Assembly (NCBI RefSeq): GCF_025766255.1
Contig: NW_026516736.1
Coordinates: 62,001-126,000 of the forward strand
DNA from: Zychaea mexicana
Lineage: Eukaryota > Mucoromycota > Mucoromycetes > Mucorales > Lichtheimiaceae
Length of the DNA: 64,000 nucleotides
Direction: 5' to 3'
A program made the position numbers and the translations under genes. Under the pieces are notes generated by a model, which saw nothing but the letters and a program-made list of their open reading frames with translations, was not told the DNA's origin and ran no database searches. Position 1 is the stretch's first letter. Each line of letters starts with the position of its first letter. Positions 11,955 through 23,799 of this stretch are shown here, one piece after another.

Positions 11955-12116
11955 AAACAGATCAATCTAGAATGGCACCTTCCAATCCGTTTTGAATCTG
12001 GATCGCTCAAGCTCAATCTGAATCTGTTCTGATCCGTAAAAGCCCTCGCTCGAATCCGGTTTCTTCTCATTCGAAACGAAACGGATCGACGAATCCAGAT
12101 TCAATGCCGATCCCTA

Positions 12117-12660
12117 ATTATATGTTTTCTTTTATTAAATTAACCCTTTTTTAAAGATACTAAAGGTGTTTTGATATAATATTATGAATATATAATTGAA
12201 TACAGAAAGAAAAACAATATCAAATCAGAGAATAAAATTTCAAAATTGTTTTTATTATAATTTAATATAAAATGTAAATTTTAAATTATGTATTATTTAT
12301 TATAATAATTAAAAAATTATAATTTTCTAAAAAGTTACAATAAAATCTCAAACATGAGCATAATGATTAACCCTCGTAGTAGATTACTGCTGCTTGTCAT
12401 AATTAGCTGAAAGATGACAGCAGGACTGAGTTGACACTTGCGTAGTTCTATATCATATTTTTCGCATCAGATCTACTTACTAAAAAAAAATAGTGAAAAG
12501 GTACGAATATTCTATTGTACATAAAATGGTGATCAGTTAAAATAGGATAATTATAGCAAAAAAAAGAAAAAGAGCAAAAATAAGAGTTAAGATGATGGAG
12601 GTAGAGAGGCGGTGGTTGTAGGAGAAGCAGGTGGTGAATTTACGGTTTATTGAGGAACAG
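12117..12660. other. Very AT-rich spacer
   Basis: Poly-A/T and TA-rich DNA with no coding signal, ending in a purine-rich stretch before the promoter of the next gene. Confidence 0.5.
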
Positions 12661-12703
12661 CGGCCGGCGGGGCACAGCGGAAGTTCCTAGGCTTACATTT
12701 TGG

Positions 12704-12725
12704 CCAATCAGAGGGTCGTATAAGA
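12704..12725 (+). promoter_or_regulatory. CCAAT box and TATA-like site
   Basis: CCAATCAGA at 12704 is followed by CGTATAAG at about 12718, roughly 150 bp upstream of the ATG at 12873. The position is right for a Pol II promoter of the DUF6729-exonuclease gene, but there is no direct evidence of use. Confidence 0.35.
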
Positions 12726-12872
12726 CCCTATTTTACAGCCAGTCACGGCTCTGTATAAGCTTTCGTGTGAAACGCCTATGATCCTTGTTAGGCACATGAC
12801 ATGCATGATACAATAAAAAAAGTTCACAGTGACTGGGAAGCTACACTTCTCTAACTGTTTTTTCTTACTTTA

Positions 12873-15800
12873 ATGAGCAACAACCAAACGCCCAAGCTTA
12901 ACTTTAAGAAAAGAGGACGCCCCCGAGGGATTCCAAATCCTAATGCCGGACGGCCTAAAAAGCTGGTTACGGGACAAATGCAACTTAACTTTTATGCTGC
13001 CGCATCGTCTTCCAGAGCAAATAATACAGCAACTGCTAATGACGAAACTTTAGAAACAAGTGATATAGTTTGTTCACGGTTGACTTGTGATGTATAGCTC
13101 AGTTGGATACAGTATCAGTAACACACTTTTGCTATAATTAGCCTGTTCAGTCTGATGGTGACTCCATTGTCAATGAGCCTAGTACTGAAACAGTAAAAAA
13201 TTCAGCACATATATTGTTCTAATTACTATGCACTCACTAATGCGCTACTTAGCCCACCACTACTGCAATAAATGGAAGTGTTGCTGTTTCTCGTGACGAT
13301 GACAGTTGTGGCCTTGGCAACTTAATGGATAACCTTGAAGTTGATGATATGGAGCCGACAGACCAGTTAGGGGATGACGATTTGCTTATATATGACGAAG
13401 ACGATATTAATGTTGAAGATGACACAACATACAGCGAAGCGCCTGTTTTGAAAAAGTATTTTGAAGAAGTGCAGAAACGTCTTGTTGAGGAGGCAAACAG
13501 AAAGCAACGAATCCCCCCAAAAGAATATCGCCTCTTCAACAGCTTCTGGATCGAGCCGCCATCGCCGTTTTTCGCTCTACATACAGGTCCAGTAGATCCC
13601 AAGAAGCTCTATTTACCTCGCATTTTCCTCTGGCTTCCACATCATTTGGTATCAAAGCCATTGATATGTACTTGTAAAGCTAAAGCCGAGTTACAGTCCA
13701 AAGGATTTAACAAGGATCCTTATACTCGACGCGTTGTAGATATTGACAGGTAATAGTACAACATTTATATTGCTAAGAAAAAGCACTAATTTTATAGAAG
13801 ATGCTTCTATTTAATGTCTGTGAGATACCGCTGCAGCAACAAGGTTTGCAATGTTACCTTGAACGCGCACGACGACCACATACTTCGTCAGCTATCCGAG
13901 CACTTGCTGGCAGAGTTTCCTGCTTATCTTACCTATCGTAGTGCGGTGTCAAAACTGGTTAGTGATCTACTTCGTACTGCCATACAAAGTGGAATGGACA
14001 TCAACCGAGTTCAAGCAGCTCTTCGAGAGTTTCACACGCTACGCTATGCCAAGCTGCATCTCTAATACCTTAATTCACTTGTGCTTCGTCAAAAATTTCC
14101 AAACCAACACGACATGCTCGACAAATAGAACCCAGACTTTCACTACATACCTTTCTCTCCCTTCGATGATCCTAATGGATATGCGGGTTACGTACCGTCA
14201 TCTGGATATCTAAGCACTGTCTACACTTCTCTATTGGATCAGCTGCGGCCACTGATGGATAAAGAGCTGATGATTCTTGGAGGAATTATACTCAAGGGAG
14301 ACCATTCTTTCAAGGTACCCAAACACATGGCAAAACTTGGCGGATCAGCAGCTTTTACAGCATTGTACACAATATGCAACGAGTATGAAGAAATTCGCAT
14401 GCAGCTACTGGTACCAACAAAAGCGCTTGCCCATATCAGAGGACTGTTAAAAGAAATGATAAAATCGTACGAATATTATGGTCATACACAACCAGAGCTT
14501 TTCTTCACCGATAATGTTAAGGGCGACCGTCGACTTTTAGAAAGTGTGATAACGTCCTTGCAGCGACCCTTTGGCGACGAAGCAATTAGCAGCCATGAAG
14601 CAGCGCCTAGCGAAAGCACTAACGAAATGAACTACCTTCAGCTACTAAGGGATGTGCTGGTACACCTTGTCAATGATTATTTACAAATCCCTCAAGCCGT
14701 ACAGTCCATCCAAAATAGTTGGAACGATCCGGCAAAACCTGCTGTAGTAGGATTCGATTGTGAGTGGAATTTCAACCCAATTACACGTACTACTGGAAAT
14801 GTGTCTTTAGTGCAAGTGGCCTATGTAGATGCAGTGTGGGTTTTCCAGATCAAGGTATCTGAGCCGTTTCCGCCTCCGTTGGCATCCTTAATTGATGACC
14901 CTTTGATACTGAAGGTTGGCCGTAATGTAAAAGGTGATCTCAAGAAACTACACTGCGACTACAACATTCCCTGGAAAGGAGCTATAGAACTTGGATCCTT
15001 TTGCAGACGTCGTGGTGCTATTGAGCGTGGTACTTTGGGACTGTCAGATATTTGTATTGCTGTCTTTGGGTGTTCCCTGCGCAAAGACAACGATGTGCGT
15101 TTGAGCGATTGGCAAGGCATGGAGCAACTGTCCCAAGCTCAAGTCGAATATGCTGCACTAGACGCGTGGGCGTCACTCGAGGTTTTCGAATCTGTCAAGA
15201 ACTCTGCCATTTTCGGTGATCAAGTACAAGAGTCAGCACAGCCTGGTCTCCCATGTTCCTTGCAGTACGCGGGTGTTGCGGTTGCTTTCGGTCATTTTGG
15301 TGGATTATGTCAAGAGGAATATGAGAACGGGAATGCTTTGTTTGTTGTGAACAGAATAAGCGTACCAGGTGCTGTTGCTACCCCGATTGAAGGGTCCCCC
15401 AAAGCTCTGTGCGAGTTCGGAAGCCTCCCATTCGTTGTCAAGGTTCCTATTGTGCATTTACGCACAGAAAAGTTCAGTTTATGCGAGTTTAACGATGACA
15501 ACGACCAAGCACAACAAATCAGCGACTCACATGGCACAAGCAACAGTATAGATACTTCTGGCAGTTCTCACATCAGCACAAGAAGCGAGGTTGATCTGGA
15601 GAACACCGCTTCATCGTCATCAGAAAGCGAATATGAGGACAACAACGACACCAGCAACATCCTTCAAAGCGCAACACCCGCAACTATTTCTAGACTACCC
15701 GAATTTGACGATATGCAAAATGTCAATTTAAACAACCCAAACCCAAGAATTTTAAAAGACATATTTCATTTGATGGACATGATCAAGGTTTCAAAGTGGC

Positions 15801-17522
15801 ATGGCCTAGCAAAAGATTTCGTGCGTCGTCTTCGTGATGCAATTTTTACTGTTAACCAATAAGATCGAGAACGTATCGAAATGTACTTGCAATCGCGTGG
15901 GCTTACTTGGGACTGCATGCTGAAAAAAACCCTGCCTGGGTCTTAAAGAGATGCAGAAGATACGTTCCCCTGCCAGAAGCATTATATCCAAAAGTTCAAA
16001 ATCTGTTTGCCGAATATGGAAAACTATGATGCGTACGATCTGGTCGGTCACTTTCTGATGATGAAGCTTGGCGTCAAGCTCGTAGAGTTTTGCGAGCAAT
16101 CCGTGCAGGAGAAGTTTCCGATCCACCCGACATCTCTCTTTATTTCCAAACCGGTGTTGATTCCCTTGGTTTTCCTCTGTATCGGTGCAGTAGAGGCACA
16201 AACTCCCTTGAGGGTGGAGTACATCAAAACATCATCCGTAAATTCAGTACATTTGCTGCTGGACCTCATTTGACCGATTGTGCACTTACAGACTATCGAT
16301 TACGCCACAACATTAATGTAGGAAAGATACTCATTTTCTCATATTTTCTCTATTATTGTACCAATTTAATAAGTAGCTTGTTCATTCATACATTTAATAG
16401 GTTGGAATGTTAAACAGATACAGCAGAGTCTATAAAAGTCATTACAGTCCATGGATTACTCAAACAATTTGTCGGCTACAATCAGAGCTCAACATTCCTG
16501 ATAAGGCCGGGGCAGCAAATGCGCTTATTGCTAAAGATGCTTTGTACATGCGCATATCGGACGAGACTTTCGGTATTGCTGGTTTCCCAAGCAACGTTGC
16601 CAGTATATTAAATATCGACAAAGTTGACCACCAAGCAGTTGCACTTAATAATATAGCTGCCCGAAATCCATTATTGTCTCAGAAACTTAGCACGCAGCTG
16701 ATATTTCCTGATGGGTCCACAAGTAAAAAAAAAGGACGACTGTATACTTTCATTGCTTCAAGGCTCGGCACAAAGTATGCTGTAACTCCCGTGCACACCC
16801 AAGAGGAGTTCACATTGTTTCAGAGATTCATGCAATCGTTAAATGGTGCTGAGCCAAAACCGTCCGATTGGATGCGTTTTAGCCAGTTATGGAATCAAAG
16901 CAACAATACAAACGGTGAAAATATTTTTTATAAAACGCCAGAAAGCCTCAAAACCCACTACAACGTATGGAAAGCAGCAAAGACAGCCAGAGATACTAAA
17001 AAGCAAAACAGCGCAGTAGTCGACACGATGACTGAAATTCTGCAATCACCAAGTCGAAATGTTGATGATCCACCACCAGCTATCTTGACCAATGAACCAG
17101 CACCAGCAGAAGTAACAGTATCTGATATCAACACGTTTTTATTGCCCCCACCAATACTCCCTCTATATGAGCAATCTATAGCAGCTGACAATCAAGCTCA
17201 ACGAGTCTCGCTTTCCTCCAATGCAACAGCTACTACTTTTATCGCCACCAGTGATACACATGAACGCGTCTCTTCTCATCTTCCTCCTCCACAACAACAA
17301 ACATATAGTACAAATACTATACAGGCACTCAACAATATGCGGCATTCTGCTACCCCTCGGCAACGTGGTCGTCCGCGAAGGCAACAAGTAAGCTCGAGAC
17401 AGTGGCAGCAGCCTTATCTACAAGTACACCAAATCGCGCCAGTGCCAAATGCTTTACCATCTGCTTCACCTGATAGTATTTTGTGTGGATTACCCAAAGG
17501 AAGAACAAGAAACCGCAAGTAG
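12873..17522 (+). pseudogene. DUF6729 plus 3'-5' exonuclease protein, decayed
   Basis: The product begins with a basic AT-hook-like segment (KKRGRPRGIPNPNAGRPKK). After small exons and an acidic region comes a block I take to be DUF6729: LYLPRIFLWLPHHLVSK, C.C pairs, FNKDPYTRRVVDIDR, then YRCSNKVCN, with an intron at 13751-13799. A DnaQ/WRN-type exonuclease domain spans about 14745-15215: VVGFDCEW (DxE), VGRNVKGDLKKL (second Asp), VEYAALDAWAS (YxxxD). This fold removes nucleotides from 3' ends using two metal ions. The C-terminal third has SLEGGVHQNIIRKF and DYRLRHN, then a low-complexity, GRPRR-bearing tail. Lesions: TAA 14063-14065, TAG 14126-14128, TAA 15860-15862, a shift in the A run near 15930, and TGA near 16028. 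Such genes recur in Mucoromycota; their role is unknown to me. Confidence 0.7.
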
Positions 17523-17842
17523 ATTATATACCTCTCTAGGCTCCCAGAATATATAAATAGCTGCCGGTTTTCTTTATCTTATAATTCAAAAGCAATTGAT
17601 TTGTTATCATCTGTTAGCTACCACATCGGTCCATAGCCTTTCCTTAATCTCTCTCTGTCTGTCTCTATCTCTTTACAACAAAGTTCTACAAGCTCATATA
17701 AATATATATCCATTTATTAGCTTTTAAGGATACAGTATAGTCTACTCTTTATATATTCTTGATCAACGCGATGCTTATGTGCAGTAGATGCATAGGTATA
17801 TATTTTTGTAGGTGACATCCAAATCAGTTCACATAGACAATC
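17523..17842. other. Spacer between the exonuclease gene and the Helitron end
   Basis: AT-rich, no gene. It contains a TCTCTC tract near 17650-17675 and ends at the hairpin taken as the Helitron terminus. Confidence 0.5.
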
Positions 17843-17875
17843 TATATAGTGAGCGCCGAAGGCGCTCACTATATA
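17843..17875. repeat. Perfect 15-bp hairpin, candidate Helitron 3' end
   Basis: The two arms (TATATAGTGAGCGCC and its exact complement) are separated by a 3-nt GAA loop. It lies about 30 bp beyond the stop of the minus-strand helicase frame. Helitrons end in a GC-rich hairpin close to a CTRR terminus. I do not see an unambiguous CTRR next to it, so the exact end is open. Confidence 0.55.
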
Positions 17876-17905
17876 TACTTCTCAAAAATAAAAGAATTAA
17901 TTCGG

Positions 17906-20219
17906 CTAAGCCCAGACATGTCCATAGTGCCGCCGGCGGAGACAAAAGAATTTCATAGTAGACGATATTAGTAGTAAGTGGTGGGGATGTGGCGGCTGTT
18001 GACAGATCGACTGCAACCCTAAGGTTTTGAGGATTTGTTGCTCTGGATAATGCAACATATAGTTGTCCATGAGCAAAAACAGGTTCGTTGAGAAGGATGC
18101 CGACATCAGATCACGTCTGTCCCTGTGACTTATGCATAGTCATTGCAAAGGCAGCGCGAACAGGGAATTGCCAGCGGCAAAGGACGAAGGGATATTCACC
18201 CTCAGTAGTGCACATGTTGATACGGGGAAGGAAAAACTCTTCACCCGTGTAACCTTGGTCGATCCATCTTACAGAGATGCTGTTGTCGTAAAGGCCTGAT
18301 ACAAAGAGTTTTGTTCTATTGCAAAGACCGGCATCAGGATCCATATTGCATAAAAGCACCAATCACATACTGACCTTGAGACATAGCTCATGGTTAGGAA
18401 TACTACCAGTAGTTATACTCCATAGAAATTCAACAGGATAGCTGGCTGCAGCTGCGTCAGGATCATCAGCATCAAGTATACGATCATTGGAAGCATATGT
18501 TCTGCCTATGCCGGGGGGGATGTCATATGCTGCATCATTGATGGCATCGACGTCAGCATTTTTGGCAGCCAAGATTGCGCGACCATGATAATGCTCTGGC
18601 TGTGGCTCAGTAGAGCGAATTGATGGATAGATGGCATCAATCAATCCCATGGTATCGCTTGTATCGATCTGCCATTCTTGCGGAATCTCCACGCTTTCTT
18701 GATACGGGGCACGTCCATCACCAATAGCCAAAAGAGTGTCAGCAAAAGCAGCAGCATTAGGGCCTGCATTCCTCACGCGTATGTTTTCAGTCAAATGGAG
18801 GACTTGAACATGTCGCCAAAAAGAGGCAGATTGGATGGACTCGGCAACGATTTGAGATCGATTCCCTTTTTTTACCACCGGAAGCATCTGACGAAAGTCC
18901 CCTCCAAAAACAACAACCTTGCCTCCGAAAGGTAGTTCACGCAACAGCGGATCCAGAGCACCCATAATGTCCCGAAGAGCACGGTCAACAGCATCAAAAT
19001 TATATTTGCTGCACATGACAGCTTCGTCCCAGATGATAACTGATGCACTTGCAATAAGGTGTGCGTGAGGACCGCCAAGGCGAAGATTGCACGAAGTATA
19101 AGCATCCGCGTTCAACGGAATCTTGAAACGACCATGTGCTGTTCGGCCACCCGGGAGCAAGATAGCTGCAATGCCAGAGGAAGCGACAGGAAGTGCGATT
19201 TGATCACGGGACCGAACATGGCTCAATATAGCCTTAAACAGTTGAGATTTACCCGTACCACCTGGACCATTCACAAAGAAAAGGCGCGATGTGTGGTGAT
19301 GAGTGGCTGCAGTAATAGAGTCGGTGATAGTGTCAAAAGCGTGGCGTTGTCCGTCGTTTAACGTAGGTAGCAATGTATTTAAGAGTTGCTGTTGACTCTC
19401 TACGTCATATTCACGTCGTTCGGCAATCTCCAAAGCTTCTAGGCAGGGTAGGGCATCGAGTTCTGTGACAAATTGTTGTGGCAGAGACGGGAATTCGGAC
19501 AGATGATGGCCAGTGGTTTGCAGACGCGTTTCGATGTCACCAAGGGTGCGCTGATACATTTGATTGATCTGATCATTACTGAGCTCGTCTTGGCCAGCAG
19601 GAAGGCTTGCCTGTAAGGCGAAAAAGTAATTATCTGCCATTCTCTCTCGATACTTGGTCCAAAGTGAGAGCGGATCTGCTGGGGAGCAATTGATCAATAT
19701 ATACACAAAAAGTGCTCTAATCGCTGATGCTGATGGTGAATATAGGCACGCCTCTTCCATGCATCGGTCCCATTCTTGGTCAGATTCAAGAAGACCATGT
19801 ACGAGAGCAGCTTCTTGGAATGTTTCGTAAACAGTGCCATTGATCGTTCGCAATGACTCAAAGCTTGTAGGGCCACGAACGGTAAGAAGAAGGAGGCGAA
19901 GATAGTAGAGGGGCATGTTGGACAGAGAGGCATTATAGATGTGTGTCACAACATTGGCAATTGGTGGGTTCGTACATTGTCTCCATTGGCGTGCTCGAGC
20001 ATCCCATGTGCAATGAGCAGGGATATCATGGTACCAATATTGGCGTGCTCCGTTTTCTGTTTCATCACCGTCGCAAAGCTGAAAAAACGCATTTAGCTTG
20101 GTGTGAGTTGATGCTTCCCGGATGTTCGTCAGCTCATTTTGTGTTACGTCTTCACGAAAACGAACGACTTCCTCTCCAGGCAAGTGCAAATCTAGGCGCA
20201 TAACAGTCGGACGGTGCAT
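17906..20219 (-). pseudogene. Helitron PIF1-like helicase part
   Basis: The long frame (18363-20219) carries superfamily 1B helicase motifs in order: FFVNGPGGTGKSQL (Walker A), VIIWDEAVM (Walker B), VVVFGGDFRQMLPV, LTENIRV. After an in-frame TGA at 18363-18365 the same frame continues with RAAFAMTMHKSQGQT. After a second TGA near 18108 it reads FAHGQLYVALSRA and TTNIVYYEILL, the usual end of Helitron helicases. It would unwind DNA during rolling-circle transposition. Cellular PIF1 is excluded by the Helitron-specific N-terminal extension and the fused Rep remains. Both stops fit CGA-to-TGA changes. Confidence 0.85.
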
Positions 20220-20314
20220 ATGGACTGAAAACTGTAGAGTTCAATATGCTGCCTCGCAAGGGCCGATATACCGAGCGTTCTGGTATTGAACCACCTCGTC
20301 AATTGCTTCTTGCT

Positions 20315-22594
20315 CTACATCAGCAGGGGCAGGTTCGGCAGTGGTATTAGCTGTTGGTGGTGGTGGGTTACTGATTGCTGATTGCTGATTGCTGTGGTGG
20401 TGGTGGTTGTAGCAAGAGCATTGTTTGCAGGCGCGGCAGATCGCATTGCTTGCAATTGTGCTCTATCTGATCCCTTGGTGATATATTTACACAGATATTT
20501 GATCGCACGCAAGGATGTGCATACTTCCACATTGATGTGTGCGTCGTATTTGTGGCTCAGATGTGGGTTGTATGGAACAACATGGCTGTTGTTGGCTATA
20601 AAGCTACTGTGCACGAAGCGATGGCTTGCACCATTACGACGCCGTCTATATATAGGATATCCGTCACCATTGACCCTGGTCTCGTTGTAAAATGGCTTTG
20701 GATATCGTTGTTAGCACTGACTGTTCAAATACACACTGCATCAGGTTTATCACGACTACAGGGGCCATGGATCATGCAATTTGTCACTGTACGATATAAT
20801 TGAGGCTGGGTCATAGGATCAGGCAGCTCCGCATATACAAATCGATCATAATCATTGGGTGTGTGTGGGCGCTCGCTTTCATCCAGGATCAAAAGAATGT
20901 AAACGTGTGCAACCCTCGTTTTTGGAATTCAATAGTCGCCATGTACCCAGCAACACGGCCGAAAATGCTCGAGTCGTTAATGTGACGAAGCAGCTCATCG
21001 AGTTTCATTTTAAAGACACGGGTGCACAAATCAGATCGATTATAAGCGTGCTGGCTCGGCTCCAGCTCGGAAGTAATCTCGGGCCATTTGGGGTTGCATG
21101 TGAAGGTGATGAAGAGAGTTGGATTACCCCATTGACGAATGATAGCAAGGCCGTCTTAAAGCATCTGCTTCATATAGCGTGGACCACCTGTAAAGGATGA
21201 CGGCAAAATAATCGACCTTCCGATTTGACATGCGTTTACATTGTCGACAACACCGCTGTACACCTCAGCATGAATCTCGCGTTGGTGCGTCAGGATATAC
21301 TGTAGGCGTGATGTCTCAATGCGTGCATAATTGTCGACTATGAGCTGCTGGAATAGTCGACCAATATGATGGTTGTAGGTCTGATGCTCTCCATCCCGAA
21401 CCATTAGCATATATGCACAATAATCCAAAAGGGTAACTGAAACGTTGTTGCCGTCATGAGAGTCGCATCGCAATCCAAGGTACATCTGTTATCGCCGTGT
21501 GGGAACATGAGGACATAATGAAGGGCATATATGATGCGTGTAGAGAGCTAATTTGCTGCAGGCCGCGCTCACGATCATAGATGACGATATCATGAGGTTG
21601 TGCCGTGCCATCTACGCTGTCTTGACAACCATAGCTGCAACCTCCGGGTGAGCCTGCACATTATACGTCGACCCATTTCACGCGCAGCGTGGATAACCAC
21701 CTGGATAGTGCCTATGGGCTGATTATGGTATGCATCTGCTGCAGCAATGAGTGTACATGCAAACGCGTTATGGCGCTACATAACTGCCTGAATCGTGTTG
21801 ATGATATCATTGTTTAATCCCGTGAACATTGTGCTGCGTCGAGTTGTTTGCTCTTGGGTATCGCAAAAGTAAATTTGAGCGAAATTAGCGCGTGTTGGAT
21901 TGTCGGCTCTAAGTGGCCCGAGACAGTGATACATGGTGCCATTGATCCGAAAAATTGAAACACCATTTCGTCCACTCGCCAAGTTGGGATCGTAATTGGC
22001 GCGAATGGATGCGAAAGCAAATATGCTGTTATAGGCTCAGATATTGGTGTAGAAATTGGTGGCAATAGGGTCGGATGAATCGTGATTAGTGATAAGTGAT
22101 AACAGCTCTTGTGGTGGTGCGCGAGGGAGGGGTAAGCGTATCTTACCAGAAGTACAGCAAATACCAAAGCGAGGGTTGGATACAGACGATGCAACTAAGC
22201 GTTCATCAATCCACATTTTAGCGTGACAAAAAGAGCATTCGACATTCATAGACTCGAAGATATGACGACGATAGTAGTTGTTGTTAGGCGTGAAGCAAAT
22301 TTTGGAGCCAAATACATTTTGAGGTACAAAAGGCACCCTGCATGCAGTCTGGTATTAGGCACCATGTTCAGAGGTGACATTGCGTGAATTGAATGGGCAA
22401 TTAGCGTGCGAAGAACGTCTATGGTCCGGCGATCCACAGCTGGTACATTGGCGTGCAGGAACAGGAGGAACTTCAACAGCTGTTGGAACATTTACCACGC
22501 CGTCATCAGCATTGTCAGGCTCAAGTATATCATCTGACATTATCTCCTCTGCAGTAGAAGTGACAGTTAAAATGTCGTCATCAAACGTTTCCAA
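20315..22594 (-). pseudogene. Helitron Rep (HUH) N-terminal part, broken
   Basis: From the right it opens with an acidic leader and a zinc knuckle (CTSCGSPDHRRSSHANCP). A frame change follows, then a second zinc-binding segment (CSFCHAKMWIDERL). The Helitron-like N domain comes next: NI-stop-AYNSIFAFAS, SGRNGVSIFRINGTMYH, LLDYCAYMLMVRD, RLFQQLIVDNYARIE, LPSSFTGGPRYM. The Rep part includes FITFTCNPKWPEI, a damaged HUH segment near 20915, and the tyrosine helix IKYLCKYITKG near 20500. Rep would nick and rejoin DNA strands through HUH-held metal and Tyr. Stops include TGA near 22037, TAG near 21776 and TGA near 20712. Frames change several times, so no full protein can be made. Confidence 0.8.
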
Positions 22595-22687
22595 AGTTTC
22601 TAAATATGTCTCGTATTAATAGTAGATCTAAAAAACATGGACAGGTATAATAATAAGTATACCTTCCACCATGTTATCAAGACTATC

Positions 22688-22745
22688 TGGACATTCAGAA
22701 TCAGAAGGGTTATTATGGGTAGTAGAGCCACAGCCAGAACAGCGG
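22688..22745 (-). pseudogene. Extra CCHC zinc knuckle upstream of the Helitron Rep
   Basis: Minus-strand translation gives CSGCGSTTH, then seven residues and CP, matching the C-x2-C-G-S-x2-H-x7-C-P pattern of the knuckle at about 22410-22450. The surrounding frame is short and runs into the acidic leader. Confidence 0.4.
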
Positions 22746-22809
22746 ATAGGGTCAATATTCTAAACGAAAAGTGTTTGGCAACCACACAAAAGGTATAGCT
22801 CATAAGTAC

Positions 22810-23385
22810 ACAAAAAGCAGCTGAAGCTAAAGCAATTATACATCATTTTCAAAAGACAGTACGTTATTATCATCATTTTCCTCAATTCTGCGTCGAACAT
22901 TATGGTACATTTCACCTGTAATCGCTGATAATTTAGACGGACTTTGAAAAGCTTCAGGGACTCACTATCTCAAGATATTACAAAACTATACTTTAAGAAT
23001 GCTTTTTGGACCTATTATAAATAATTATTAAAGTGTAGAAGTTTGAAAAACCACTTGTAAAGAAAGTTGAAGCCTTTCAAAGTTGGTCGGTCAAGAGTAA
23101 ATTTCAGGGATTTTAGCAGGTAGATGGTGAAAATTGAAATGGTAGCACAAGAGCCATTGGTGTTATTGGTAATCACATACAAATGAAATAGCCAATCAGA
23201 TCTACTTTGCCTCTTTTACCCTTTTCTCTTAGAGAAACCAATACAAGAAGCATTCAAAATTGTTACAAGATACTCTTCCAAGATATTAACTTCCCATCGT
23301 CACGTTGGTCGGAATGATTAGAAGCACTATTACATGTATTACCAAAAAGAAGCAGAATATTAAATCAGAAATTTGAAAAAATTTA
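22810..23385. other. AT-rich stretch upstream of the Helitron frames
   Basis: No gene is supported between the two zinc-knuckle fragments. Confidence 0.4.
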
Positions 23386-23387
23386 AG

Positions 23388-23501
23388 GTTTTGGTGATTA
23401 TAGGTGAAATGTACTATACGCTCATTTAGTGGACAACTGTGGAAACTTCTTCGAGAATGGGTGGTAGACCCACAAATGCAAGCTCGAATGGGCATTTCCA
23501 T
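23388..23501 (-). pseudogene. Zinc-knuckle exon fragment, Helitron-related
   Basis: Starts MEMPIRACICGSTTHSRRS and continues to FHSCPLNERIVHFTYNHQ. The CICGSTTH...CPLN pattern repeats that of the two Helitron knuckles to the left. It could be the first exon of the same Helitron or a piece of another copy. Confidence 0.4.
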
Positions 23502-23799
23502 CTGGTTTTACAGAAGTGAATTAGTACTTATACGACGAACATTTTTGCGATCTGCAGGTGAAGCCAATTATGCCTGAGATTTTTGCTCGTCTTGGTAAAT
23601 GGCGGGTAATACAACGCAACACACCTCTTCCTGATGATCTCCTTGAGAACTCATAGCTTAGTAAAAAAATTGGAGATTGACAACAAATGTTTAAGTTCGA
23701 ACGTGACAATAACGCGACAAAGAGAGCGGACCCATCAAAAGTTATGCTTAAAACGGCAACAATTTCCCAATTGGGTTGATTATCTTTTAGATTATCTAA

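Larger units (their letters stand above)
7027..12116 (-). mobile_element. Second hAT transposon (decayed), tentative ends
   Basis: The left end (TAGGGGTCGTCATT at 7027) and the right end read inward (TAGGGATCGGCATT from 12116) match at 12 of 14 positions. Both ends continue with many subterminal copies of GATCCG/AATCCGTTTC-type words (7045-7190 and 11980-12105), a hAT-like arrangement. The transposase pseudogene lies inside on the minus strand. I find no matching 8-bp flanks, so either the ends have decayed or they belong to different copies. About 2 kb between the gene start (9939) and the right end has no identified content. Confidence 0.5.
17843..22800 (-). mobile_element. Helitron (rolling-circle transposon), decayed
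   Basis: In minus-strand order it carries zinc knuckles, a Helitron-like N domain, an HUH Rep region and a PIF1-type helicase, then the terminal hairpin. The 3' side is set by the hairpin. The 5' end is not defined and could lie as far out as about 23500, where another zinc knuckle is found. Confidence 0.75.

Noticed and set aside
13093..13115. TAGCTCAGTTGGATACAGTATC, a tRNA A-box-like string
   Set aside because: No B box or pairing stems follow at the right distance. It lies in the 5' exon/intron region of the exonuclease gene.
18363..20219. Cellular PIF1 DNA helicase
   Set aside because: The N-terminal extension, the fused Rep-domain remains to the right and the terminal hairpin show that it is a Helitron helicase.
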